This document shows, in pieces, positions 1 through 7,346 of a stretch of DNA of 64,000 bases. Made by a program: the position numbers and the translations under genes. Position 1 is the first letter of the stretch. Each line of letters starts with the position of its first letter. The notes below the pieces were generated by a model that did not search any database, had not been told where the DNA came from, and saw only the letters and a list, made by a program, of their open reading frames with translations. The DNA is from Nocardioides albus (GTDB taxonomy: Bacteria > Actinomycetota > Actinomycetes > Propionibacteriales > Nocardioidaceae): assembly GCF_014648255.1 (NCBI RefSeq), contig NZ_BMQT01000001.1:496001-560000 (forward strand), read 5' to 3'.

Positions 1-821
1 ACCGACAAGGGCAGATCCGTTTCGCGGAGGAGGCGGCGGGCTTCGGTGAGGCGGCGCTCGGTGAGCCAGTCGAGGAGGGTGCGGCCGGTGCGTTGGCGGA
101 TGACAGTGGTGAGGTGGCCTGGGGTGTAGCCCAGGGTGCGGGCGAGGTCGCCGGCGGAGACCTTGGTGGCGTACGTCCTCTCGATCTCGTCGAAGACGCG
201 GCTGACCAGCGGGTCGGGGGCGATGGGGGCGCTGGGGGCCAACCGCGCCGACGCGACCAGGAGGTTTGTGAGGATCGCGGTGACGGCGTCGTGGGAGCCG
301 AGGCGTTCGGGGTGGCGTAGCTCGTCGTCGAGCTCGGTGAGCCACGCGTGCCAGCGGGGGCGCTCGGCCTCGGGGACCATGCCGAGGCGGCCGTCGGCGG
401 CAAAGAGGGCCAGCAGCGGGTGGTGGGCCCAGGTGAGTGGGGAGATGGAGGCGAGGGAGGGGATGGCGTCGGGGGTGAACGCCACCGACCAGGCCCGCGC
501 GTGGGTGAGCTCGGCCAGCGACTCCGAGGCGACGACCTCGCCGGGAGCCACCGCGTGGACCTCGCCGTCGCGCAGCGCCACCTGCTCGCCGTCGAGGTCG
601 ACGGTGCCGCCGCCGCGCTCGACGTAGGCGAGGATCCAGAAGTCGTGGGCGTGCCGGTTGTCGGGCGGCAGGTGCTCGGTGTCGCAGTCGGGATCGAGGG
701 GTACGACCCTGACGGCAGGTCTGCCAGGGCGCTGGTCCCAGGCGTAGACCGGGGTGCCGTCGGCGCGCACGGTACGCACGGCTCGAGCGAGCACCGAGGT
801 CGAATCCGAAGAACGTCCCAT
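1..821 (-). CDS. AraC-family transcriptional regulator, C-terminus cut by window edge
   Basis: The minus strand is open from an ATG at 821 to base 1, giving 273 codons without a stop. The N-terminal half has a cupin-like sensor pattern (HDFWILAYVERGGG, then a DGEQVALRDGEVHAVAPGE stretch). From about residue 210 it turns into an AraC helix-turn-helix (KVSAGDLARTLGYTPGHL, then RTGRTLLDWLTERRL). The second HTH is cut by the window edge. In this family the cupin senses a small ligand and the HTH pair binds DNA. It is divergent from the methyltransferase at 875, a plausible target. The effector cannot be inferred. Confidence 0.85.
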   Translation of the reverse strand, partial: MGRSSDSTSVLARAVRTVRADGTPVYAWDQRPGRPAVRVVPLDPDCDTEHLPPDNRHAHDFWILAYVERGGGTVDLDGEQVALRDGEVHAVAPGEVVASESLAELTHARAWSVAFTPDAIPSLASISPLTWAHHPLLALFAADGRLGMVPEAERPRWHAWLTELDDELRHPERLGSHDAVTAILTNLLVASARLAPSAPIAPDPLVSRVFDEIERTYATKVSAGDLARTLGYTPGHLTTVIRQRTGRTLLDWLTERRLTEARRLLRETDLPLS

Positions 822-874
822 GTCGACCGACTTCCCTCCCACTGTAGATCCGCAAGATGTCCCATCGTGGAGCT

Positions 875-1582
875 ATGACCACCATACAGATCATCGACGG
901 CCGCGCCGAGGGCGAACGGGACCGCCCGTTCCTCCCCGGCATGGGCCGCACCTGGCTCCTTCCCCTCTACGACCTCTTCACCCGGTTCGCCCGCGTGCGC
1001 GCGCTCCACGACCGGACGGTCGAGCTCGCCGGCATCTCGCCTGGGCAAACGGTGCTCGACGTCGGCTGCGGCACCGGCAACCTCTCCTTCTCGGTGCTTC
1101 GTGCCGTCCCGGGAGCCGTCGTCACCGGGCACGACCCTGACGCCGGCGCGCTGCGGATCGCCGCTCGGAAGGCGGGTCGGCGAGGCGTACGTCTCTCGCT
1201 GGTGCAGGGGTACGCCGACCGGTTGCTGCCCGAGGACGGCAGCGTCGACCACGTCGTCTCCTCGCTCGCGCTTCACCACGTCGACGACGCCGGGCGCGAG
1301 GGGTTCGGACGAGAGGCTCACCGGATCCTGCGGCCCGGCGGGCGGGTCACCATCGTCGACTTCGGCGCCCCCGACCACGGGCCAGGCCATGACCACGGCC
1401 ACAACCACCAGCACGGGAGCCGCCGCCACCGTGGGATGAACGCCTATACCGAGCGCAACCTCGACAACGGGATCGTCAGCCTGCTGACCGCCGCCGGGTT
1501 CACCGACGCCCGCGAGGTCGACCACATCGACCACCGGTTCGGCCCGATCACGATCGTGCAGGCGACTCGCGCCGCTGGTTGA
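875..1582 (+). CDS. Class I SAM-dependent methyltransferase with His-rich loop
   Basis: A 235-residue protein with a Rossmann methyltransferase fold. Motif I is LDVGCGTGN at residues 61-69, and an acidic strand end (GHDPDA) and a post-motif LRPGGRVTIVDFG follow. Residues 168-186 form a histidine-rich loop (PDHGPGHDHGHNHQHG) that could bind metal and is not part of the core fold. The substrate is unknown. A start at 857 is also possible; neither ATG has a well-spaced ribosome site (GGAG lies only 2 nt before 875). The TGA stop lies inside a dispersed repeat (CTGGTTGAG). Divergent from the AraC gene. Confidence 0.8.
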   Translation: MTTIQIIDGRAEGERDRPFLPGMGRTWLLPLYDLFTRFARVRALHDRTVELAGISPGQTVLDVGCGTGNLSFSVLRAVPGAVVTGHDPDAGALRIAARKAGRRGVRLSLVQGYADRLLPEDGSVDHVVSSLALHHVDDAGREGFGREAHRILRPGGRVTIVDFGAPDHGPGHDHGHNHQHGSRRHRGMNAYTERNLDNGIVSLLTAAGFTDAREVDHIDHRFGPITIVQATRAAG

Positions 1583-1716
1583 GCCGCGAGCACTCACGAG
1601 CGGTGTCGACACCGACACGGTTCTATCGAGCGGCCAAGGGACTGTGTTGGTCTCGACACGGATTCGTTCGTTCCTCACGAACCCGGCTCGACCGGCGGAG
1701 CTCGGCCGACCAGCGG
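1575..1716. repeat. REP-like dispersed repeat, two units in opposite orientation
   Basis: Unit one (1575-1613) starts CTGGTTGAGCCGCGAG and ends GTGTCGACACC. Unit two (1649-1716) reads roughly as its inverse, GGTCTCGACACG to GGCTCGACCGGCG. Such GGTTGAG...TCGA-ACC elements are dispersed in many actinobacterial genomes. The first unit provides the stop codon of the methyltransferase gene. Related fragments occur near 17540 (TTGAGCTTGTCGAAGG) and inside miaB at 39979. Assignment to a repeat family comes from memory of such sequences and was not searched. Confidence 0.55.
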
Positions 1717-1769
1717 CGCCAGCCGCGTGGAGTTGCCACAAATCGTCGCAGGCAGGGCAGTCTGGCCCC

Positions 1770-3527
1770 ATGTACTTCCTCGGAGTCGACCTCGCCTGGG
1801 GCGTGCGCAGGCCCACCGGTCTGGCCGTCCTGGACGAGGAGGGCCGCCTCGTGCACGTCTCTGCCGCCAAGACCGACGACGAGATCGTCGCCGCCCTGGA
1901 GCCCTACGCCGACAACGACTGTCTGGTCGCGATCGATGCTCCCCTGATCGTCACCAACCCCACCGGGAACCGTCCGGCCGAGGCCGCGCTCAACAAGGAC
2001 TTCGCCCGCTTCGACGCCGGCGCGCACCCCTCCAACACCAGCAAGTCGGAGTTCAGCGAGCAGCCTCGAGGCGCCCGGATCGCGGCTCGGCTCGGGCTCG
2101 ACATGGACCCCCGGTCCGGCCGGCGGCGCCGGGCGATCGAGGTCTACCCCCACCCCGCCACCGTCGCCCTCTTCCGCCTGGGCCGCACGCTGAAGTACAA
2201 GCACAAGTCGGGGCGTGACATCGACCAGCTCCGCGCCGAGCTGATCATGTTGCTCGGTCTGGTCGAGGGTCTCGCCAGCGCCGACCCGCCGCTGCTGCTC
2301 GACAACCCGTCCTGGAAGACCCTGCGAGCGGCCGCCGAGAGTGCGGTGCGCAAGAGCGAGCTGCGCGTGGTCGAGGACCAGGTCGACGCGGTGCTGTGCG
2401 CCTACATCGGCCTGTTCGCGACCCGCGCACCGGACCGGACCACGACCTACGGCGATTTCGCCACCGGCTACATCGTCACTCCGACGCTGCCCGACGATCT
2501 CACCCCGACACCCCGTGGGCGGGCCGGGGCGAAGGCCCACGACCCCACGACCGCGGTCCGTGAGTACGCCGCGATGCAGCCGACGCTGCAAGAAGCAGCC
2601 GACCAGTACGTACAGCTGGTGACCTCGATCCTCGACGACGCCGGCATCAACTACCTCACCGTGACCTCGCGCGCGAAGTCGGTCGCGTCGTTCGCGGCCA
2701 AGGCGGCTCGTACCGTCGACGGACGGCAGGTCTTCACCGACCCGCTCCGCCAGATCACCGACCAGATCGGGCTGCGGGTGATCACCTACGTCCACAGCGA
2801 CGTCCAGGCGGTCGTCGACCTCCTCGACGACCAGGTGGTGGTCCACGACGACCGTGACATGGGCGAGGAGACCGCGAGCGAGGGCCGGTTCGGGTATGCC
2901 AGCCGCCATCTGCTGGTCAGTCTCGACCCCGCGCGCGAGAGCCAGGCGGCGTACGAGCTGTTGCGAGGCCGTCAGGCGCAGATCCAGATCCGCACCGTGC
3001 TGCAGCACGCCTGGGCCGAGTTCGAGCACGACATCCGCTACAAGGGCACGATCCCCAGCGAGCACGTCCCCGAGTTCGACCGACGGTTCACGCTCGCCGC
3101 CGGCCTGCTCGAGCTCGCCGACCGGGAGTTCTCCACGATCAGGGATCGGCTCCGGGAGGGCGCGGCAGCCGCCGGCACGGAGGCCCTCGACGACGACCCG
3201 CGGATCAGCCCGCGTGAGCTGGCAGCGTTCCTGGCGGGACAGTACGCCGACGCCGGCTGGTCGCGGACCGACCACTACGGCTGGATCTCCGGCGTCATCC
3301 TCGAGCTCGGCATCACCTCGCTGACCGAGCTCGGCGAGGCGTTGCGCTCGGTCGACGAGGAGACCCTGATGGCGCGGATGGACTACCGCTATCCGCCGGG
3401 TGCGGTCCGGCGGCTCGACGACGCGCTGCTCTGGGTCTACGGCGATGCGTACGTCGGTCTGCGCGCCAACGCGCATCGCGAGGCCGGGCTGCGGGCCAGG
3501 CTCGCCAAGATGCGCGACTCCGACTAG
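1770..3527 (+). CDS. DUF429 - RelA/SpoT synthetase fusion protein
   Basis: A 585-residue fusion. Residues 1-240 match DUF429, a predicted RNase H-fold nuclease (MYFLGVDLAWG, CLVAIDAPL, AIEVYPHPA). Residues 270-430 match the RelA/SpoT synthetase domain: SRAKSVASF at 300-308, ITDQIGLRV at 329-337, FGYASRH at 374-380 with the guanine-stacking tyrosine Y376, and QIQIRT...WAEFEHDIRYK at 404-425. A helical tail follows to 585. No HD hydrolase domain is visible, so it would be a synthetase-only enzyme making (p)ppGpp or a related product. The ATG at 1770 was chosen because DUF429 begins exactly there. Stand-alone, flanked by short gaps. Confidence 0.85.
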   Translation: MYFLGVDLAWGVRRPTGLAVLDEEGRLVHVSAAKTDDEIVAALEPYADNDCLVAIDAPLIVTNPTGNRPAEAALNKDFARFDAGAHPSNTSKSEFSEQPRGARIAARLGLDMDPRSGRRRRAIEVYPHPATVALFRLGRTLKYKHKSGRDIDQLRAELIMLLGLVEGLASADPPLLLDNPSWKTLRAAAESAVRKSELRVVEDQVDAVLCAYIGLFATRAPDRTTTYGDFATGYIVTPTLPDDLTPTPRGRAGAKAHDPTTAVREYAAMQPTLQEAADQYVQLVTSILDDAGINYLTVTSRAKSVASFAAKAARTVDGRQVFTDPLRQITDQIGLRVITYVHSDVQAVVDLLDDQVVVHDDRDMGEETASEGRFGYASRHLLVSLDPARESQAAYELLRGRQAQIQIRTVLQHAWAEFEHDIRYKGTIPSEHVPEFDRRFTLAAGLLELADREFSTIRDRLREGAAAAGTEALDDDPRISPRELAAFLAGQYADAGWSRTDHYGWISGVILELGITSLTELGEALRSVDEETLMARMDYRYPPGAVRRLDDALLWVYGDAYVGLRANAHREAGLRARLAKMRDSD

Positions 3528-3595
3528 GCGGTTCCCGGAGCGTCTCCGCGCTCGCGGCATCAAATCCGATCGGGGCTCGGGCACGAACCCCCGCC

Positions 3596-5164
3596 ATGAG
3601 ACGACTGAATCGCCGCACCATCGCCCATGCCGCCGCAGGCGTGCTCGCCGGGGTGGTCGGCATGTCCGTCGCCCACCTCACGGCCGCGCTGCTGACCCCG
3701 GCGTCATCTCCAGCGCTCGCGGTCGGCACCGCGGTCATCAACGCGACGCCCACTCCCGTCAAGGAGTGGGCGGTACGCGAGCTCGGCCACGCGGACAAGC
3801 CGATCCTGATCGGCAGCGTGCTGCTGGCCACGATCGCGTTCGCCGCCGTGATCGGCGTCGTCGCCCGACGACGGCTGCGGCTGGGCGTCCTGCTCCTCGC
3901 GGGCCTGGTTCTGCTCCCCGGAGCCGCAGTGGTCCTGCAGCCGCTCTTCAAGGCCAGCGACCTGATCCCCACGCTCGTGGCGCTCGTCCTCGGGCCTGCC
4001 GCGCTGGTGGTCCTGACCCGCGCTCTGAACGCCGCCGAAGAGCACACTCCGGGCCAGACGCCCGAGGGCCCGACCGTTCACCCGACGGACGCCGAGAGCG
4101 GGGGCCTCTCCACCCGCCGCAACGTCCTGATCGGGTTCGGCGCCCTGACGCTGCTCTCTGCGGCGGCCGCGGCCGGCGGAGAGCTGGTCGTGCGCAGCCG
4201 CACCGCGATCGCCAACCTCAAGCTGCCCCGGGTCGGCAAGCCCTTGCCGGCGCTGCCGACCGGCCTGGAGGAGACGTACGACGGGATCTCCTCGTTCCGC
4301 ACACCCAACCGTGACTTCTACCGGGTCGACACCAAGCTCGCCGTCCCGATCGTCGACCAGGACAGCTGGACGCTGACGATCGACGGGGACGTCGAGCGGG
4401 AGCTCACCTTCAGCTACGACGATCTGCGCGAACGCGAGAACGTCGAGCACGACATCACCCTGACCTGCGTCTCCAACGAGGTCGGCGGCAAGCTGGTCGG
4501 CGCCGCCCGCTGGACCGGCGTACCGCTCAAGGACCTTCTCGAAGAGGCCGGCATCGGCGATCGTGCCGACCAGATCCTCTCGACCGATGTCGAGGGCTTC
4601 ACGATCAGCACCCCGCTCGAGGCCGCGCTGGACGGGCGCAACGCGATGATCGCCCTCGGCATGAACGGCGAGGTCCTCTCCCGCACCCACGGCTTCCCGG
4701 CACGGTTGGTCGTACCCGGTCTCTACGGCTACGTCGGCGCCACGAAGTGGGTCACCAAGCTGACCCTGACCAGGTACGACGCCGCGACCGCCTATTGGAC
4801 CGACCGTGACTGGGCCACCGACGCCCCGATCAAGCTGTCCAGCCGGATCGACACGCCGCGACCGCTGAGCAACATCCCGGCGGGTCGCACCGTGATCGGC
4901 GGGGTCGCCTGGGCCCAGCAGCACGGGGTCGCCAAGGTCGAGGTACGCATCGACGGAGGTCGCTGGCAGCCAGCCGAGCTCGGCCCGGACGCCGGGATCG
5001 ACTACTGGCGCCAGTGGTATCTGCCCTGGGTCGCCGAGGAAGGCAGCCATCAGCTGGCCGTCCGCGTCACCGACCGCGACGGAACGCTGCAGAGCACCGA
5101 CCGGGCCACTCCGTTCCCCGAAGGCTCCAGCGGCATCCAGGACATCGTCGTCACCGTCGGCTGA
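3596..5164 (+). CDS. Membrane-anchored molybdopterin-dependent oxidoreductase (sulfite oxidase-like)
   Basis: A 522-residue protein. The first 145 residues hold about four hydrophobic membrane segments. A further segment near 172-192 (RRNVLIGFGALTLLSAAAAA) resembles a retained Tat-type signal. The soluble part is an oxidoreductase molybdopterin-binding domain, with the likely molybdenum ligand Cys291 in TLTCVSNE, then RWTGVPLKDLL, and an Ig-like dimerisation domain at the C-terminus (AQQHGVAKVEVRIDGGRW). The catalytic domain should face outside the cell; the substrate is unknown. It lies just upstream of the fasciclin, sigK and rskA genes on the same strand, suggesting a shared regulon. Confidence 0.85.
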   Translation: MRRLNRRTIAHAAAGVLAGVVGMSVAHLTAALLTPASSPALAVGTAVINATPTPVKEWAVRELGHADKPILIGSVLLATIAFAAVIGVVARRRLRLGVLLLAGLVLLPGAAVVLQPLFKASDLIPTLVALVLGPAALVVLTRALNAAEEHTPGQTPEGPTVHPTDAESGGLSTRRNVLIGFGALTLLSAAAAAGGELVVRSRTAIANLKLPRVGKPLPALPTGLEETYDGISSFRTPNRDFYRVDTKLAVPIVDQDSWTLTIDGDVERELTFSYDDLRERENVEHDITLTCVSNEVGGKLVGAARWTGVPLKDLLEEAGIGDRADQILSTDVEGFTISTPLEAALDGRNAMIALGMNGEVLSRTHGFPARLVVPGLYGYVGATKWVTKLTLTRYDAATAYWTDRDWATDAPIKLSSRIDTPRPLSNIPAGRTVIGGVAWAQQHGVAKVEVRIDGGRWQPAELGPDAGIDYWRQWYLPWVAEEGSHQLAVRVTDRDGTLQSTDRATPFPEGSSGIQDIVVTVG

Positions 5165-5199
5165 AAGTCCGCAGAAAGAAAACCCGCTGGAGGAAATCC

Positions 5200-5221
5200 G
5201 CTTCGGCGAGCACGCCGAAGC
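5200..5221. terminator. Stem-loop between Mo-oxidoreductase and fasciclin genes
   Basis: A perfect 9-bp stem, GCTTCGGCG paired with CGCCGAAGC, with the loop AGCA. No T-run follows, so it may be a weak terminator or an mRNA processing hairpin. Confidence 0.4.
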
Positions 5222-5265
5222 ACTCATGACAGCAAGAGAAGCAACATTCCTTGAAAGGCTCTCTC

Positions 5266-5910
5266 ATGAAGCTCAACACCATCACGCGCACCGGCGGCGT
5301 CGCCGCCTCCCTGGCTCTCATGATGGGTCTCGGCCTCTCGGCCTGCGGCTCTGACGACAGCGACTCCGGCTCCAGCGGCTCCGGCACCTCCGAGTCGTCC
5401 GAGTCCACGTCGGAGGAGACCGAGGCGACCGAGGCCGGCGCGGAGACCTTCGGCGAGGGCTGCAAGCTGATCCCCGCCGAGGGCGAAGGCTCGTTCAACG
5501 GCATGGCGACCGCACCCGTCGCGTCCGCTGCCAGCGCCAACCCGCTGCTCAAGACGCTCGTGACGGCCGTCGGCGAGGCCGACCTGGTCGACACCCTCAA
5601 CGGTGCGGACGCGCTCACCGTCTTCGCGCCGACCGACGACGCCTTCGCGAAGATCCCGAAGGCCGACCTGGACGCGGTGCTGGCGGACAAGCCCACGCTG
5701 ACCAAGGTCCTCACCAACCACGTGGTGGCCGGACAGCTCAGCCCCGAAGAGGTCGCGGGTGAGCACGAGACCCTGGCCGGAACCATGATCACCGTCGAGG
5801 GAGAGGGCGAGGAGTTCACCGTCGGCAAGGAGAACGCCAAGGTTCTCTGCGGCAACATCCCGACCGCCAACGCCACGGTGTACGTCGTCGACACCGTGCT
5901 GATGCCCTGA
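5266..5910 (+). CDS. Fasciclin-domain (FAS1) surface lipoprotein
   Basis: A 214-residue lipoprotein. The signal peptide ends in the lipobox LSAC (Cys27), followed by an acidic Ser/Asp/Glu linker to about residue 65. The FAS1 domain covers residues 75-214, with the family motifs NPLLKTLVTAV, TVFAPTDDAFAKIP and TLTKVLTNHVV, and ends VYVVDTVLMP. FAS1 domains mediate adhesion or protein binding at the cell surface. It resembles MPT70/MPT83 of mycobacteria, which are SigK targets. The ATG at 5266 has GAAAGG 7 nt upstream. It lies directly before sigK, 37 bp away. Confidence 0.92.
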   Translation: MKLNTITRTGGVAASLALMMGLGLSACGSDDSDSGSSGSGTSESSESTSEETEATEAGAETFGEGCKLIPAEGEGSFNGMATAPVASAASANPLLKTLVTAVGEADLVDTLNGADALTVFAPTDDAFAKIPKADLDAVLADKPTLTKVLTNHVVAGQLSPEEVAGEHETLAGTMITVEGEGEEFTVGKENAKVLCGNIPTANATVYVVDTVLMP

Positions 5911-5947
5911 TCAAGACATCCAACCGGATATCCGCGAGGATCGACAC

Positions 5948-6547
5948 ATGAGACCGCTCAGCTCAGTTCCCTCCGGCGACCCGTCGCCGGAGGGAACCGG
6001 GTCGCCCGGGCTTGCGGGGCTCCTGCGTCGCATCGCCCGAGGCGACGAAGCCGCCTTCGCGGCCCTCTACGACCAGACCGCCGCTCGAGTCCACGGGCTC
6101 GTGCTCAGAGTCGTTCGTGACCGGGCCCAGGCCGAAGAGGTCACCCAGGAGGCCTTCCTCCAGGTGTGGCGCCAAGCCAGCCGCTACGACGAGAACCTCG
6201 GCAGTGCCCATTCGTGGCTCCTGACGCTGGCTCATCGTCGTGCGGTGGACCGGGTCAGGTCGGCGGAGTCCGCCGGCCGCAACGACACCGCCTACCACGG
6301 CACCACGCATGCTCCGCCGCACGACACCACTGCCGAAGCGGCGGAGAGCTCGCTGGAGGCTCGCCGGGTCCATGCCGCACTGGAAACCCTGACCGCAGCT
6401 CAACGCGAGGCATTACAGCTGGCGTACTTCGGCGGCTACACCCACACTGAGGTCGCCGCCATGCTCGAGCTGCCGGTCGGCACCGCAAAGACCCGTATCC
6501 GGGACGGGCTGATCAGGCTTCGCGACGCGATGGGAGTGAACCAATGA
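5948..6547 (+). CDS. sigK: ECF RNA polymerase sigma factor, SigK type
   Basis: A 199-residue ECF sigma factor. Region 2 is GDEAAFAALYDQTAARVHGL followed by QAEEVTQEAFLQVWRQA. Region 4 is LTAAQREALQLAYFGGYTHTEVA with LPVGTAKTRIRDGLIRLRDAM. It would direct core polymerase to a small regulon and be held inactive by the following anti-sigma factor, whose ATG overlaps its TGA by 4 bases. The SigK name rests on overall similarity and on its partners: RskA downstream and a fasciclin lipoprotein upstream, the pairing known from Mycobacterium. Confidence 0.88.
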   Translation: MRPLSSVPSGDPSPEGTGSPGLAGLLRRIARGDEAAFAALYDQTAARVHGLVLRVVRDRAQAEEVTQEAFLQVWRQASRYDENLGSAHSWLLTLAHRRAVDRVRSAESAGRNDTAYHGTTHAPPHDTTAEAAESSLEARRVHAALETLTAAQREALQLAYFGGYTHTEVAAMLELPVGTAKTRIRDGLIRLRDAMGVNQ

Positions 6548-7323
6548 CAACGCAAGACATCCACGCTCTCTCCGGTGCGTACGCCGTGGACGCCCTCGAC
6601 GACATCGAACGTGCCCGTTTCGAGCAGCATCTGGCGGTCTGCGCGGACTGCCGCGCCGAGGTGGCCAGCCTGCAGGAGAGCGCCGGCCTGCTCGGTGCGC
6701 TGACCGACGTCGCTCCGCCGCCGGAGATGCGTGATCGGCTCCTCGCGGGCATCAAGGAGATCCGCCCGCTGCCGCCCGAGACTCCGTCCAGCATCGAGGG
6801 TATCGGCGCTGCGCTTCACGCCGACAGCTCCGTTCCCTCCAGCCCCTCGGGCTCAGCCGGACCTCGTCGCCGAGGGTGGCGCCTGCTCGCGGCCGCAGCG
6901 GCGGTGCTGGCGATCGTCGGCACCGGCACGGTCGCCGTGGTCGAGCTGACCCGCGACGACTCGACCCAGACCGTCTCGACGGCCGAGCGCGTGCTGAGCG
7001 CCGAGGACGCCACGACCGTCGCGGTCGAGCTGCCTCGCGGTGCTCATGCCCGGATCGTCCGCTCGGTCTCGGAGGGCAAGGCGGTGCTGGTCACCTCCGA
7101 CATGCCGCCGGCACCTGACGGCAAGGTCTACGAGCTCTGGCTCCAGCACGACGACGTCATGGTCCCGGCCGGCCTGATGCCCGACGACAGCGACCAGACG
7201 ATCGTCCTCGAGGGTGACGCCGCGGACGCGAGCGCCGCCGGGATCACCGTCGAGCCCGACGGAGGGTCCGAGGAGCCGACCTCGGCCCCGATCGCGCTCT
7301 TCGACTTCTCACAGACGACCTGA
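6544..7323 (+). CDS. rskA: Anti-sigma-K factor RskA
   Basis: A 259-residue single-pass membrane protein. The cytoplasmic N-terminus has a zinc-binding anti-sigma motif, H29-x3-C33-x2-C36 (HLAVCADC). One transmembrane helix lies at about 112-134, and the extracellular RskA domain follows (DMPPAPDGKVYELWLQHDD, VTVEPDGGSEEPT-like end). In this family, regulated intramembrane proteolysis removes the protein and frees the sigma factor. Translationally coupled to sigK by the ATGA overlap. Confidence 0.92.
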   Translation: MTTQDIHALSGAYAVDALDDIERARFEQHLAVCADCRAEVASLQESAGLLGALTDVAPPPEMRDRLLAGIKEIRPLPPETPSSIEGIGAALHADSSVPSSPSGSAGPRRRGWRLLAAAAAVLAIVGTGTVAVVELTRDDSTQTVSTAERVLSAEDATTVAVELPRGAHARIVRSVSEGKAVLVTSDMPPAPDGKVYELWLQHDDVMVPAGLMPDDSDQTIVLEGDAADASAAGITVEPDGGSEEPTSAPIALFDFSQTT

Positions 7324-7346
7324 TCTGCGAGAACGAGCGGCCGGAA

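Noticed and set aside
1623..3584. Minus-strand 653-codon open frame opposite the DUF429-RelA gene
   Set aside because: Antisense shadow; the plus frame carries two complete conserved domains.
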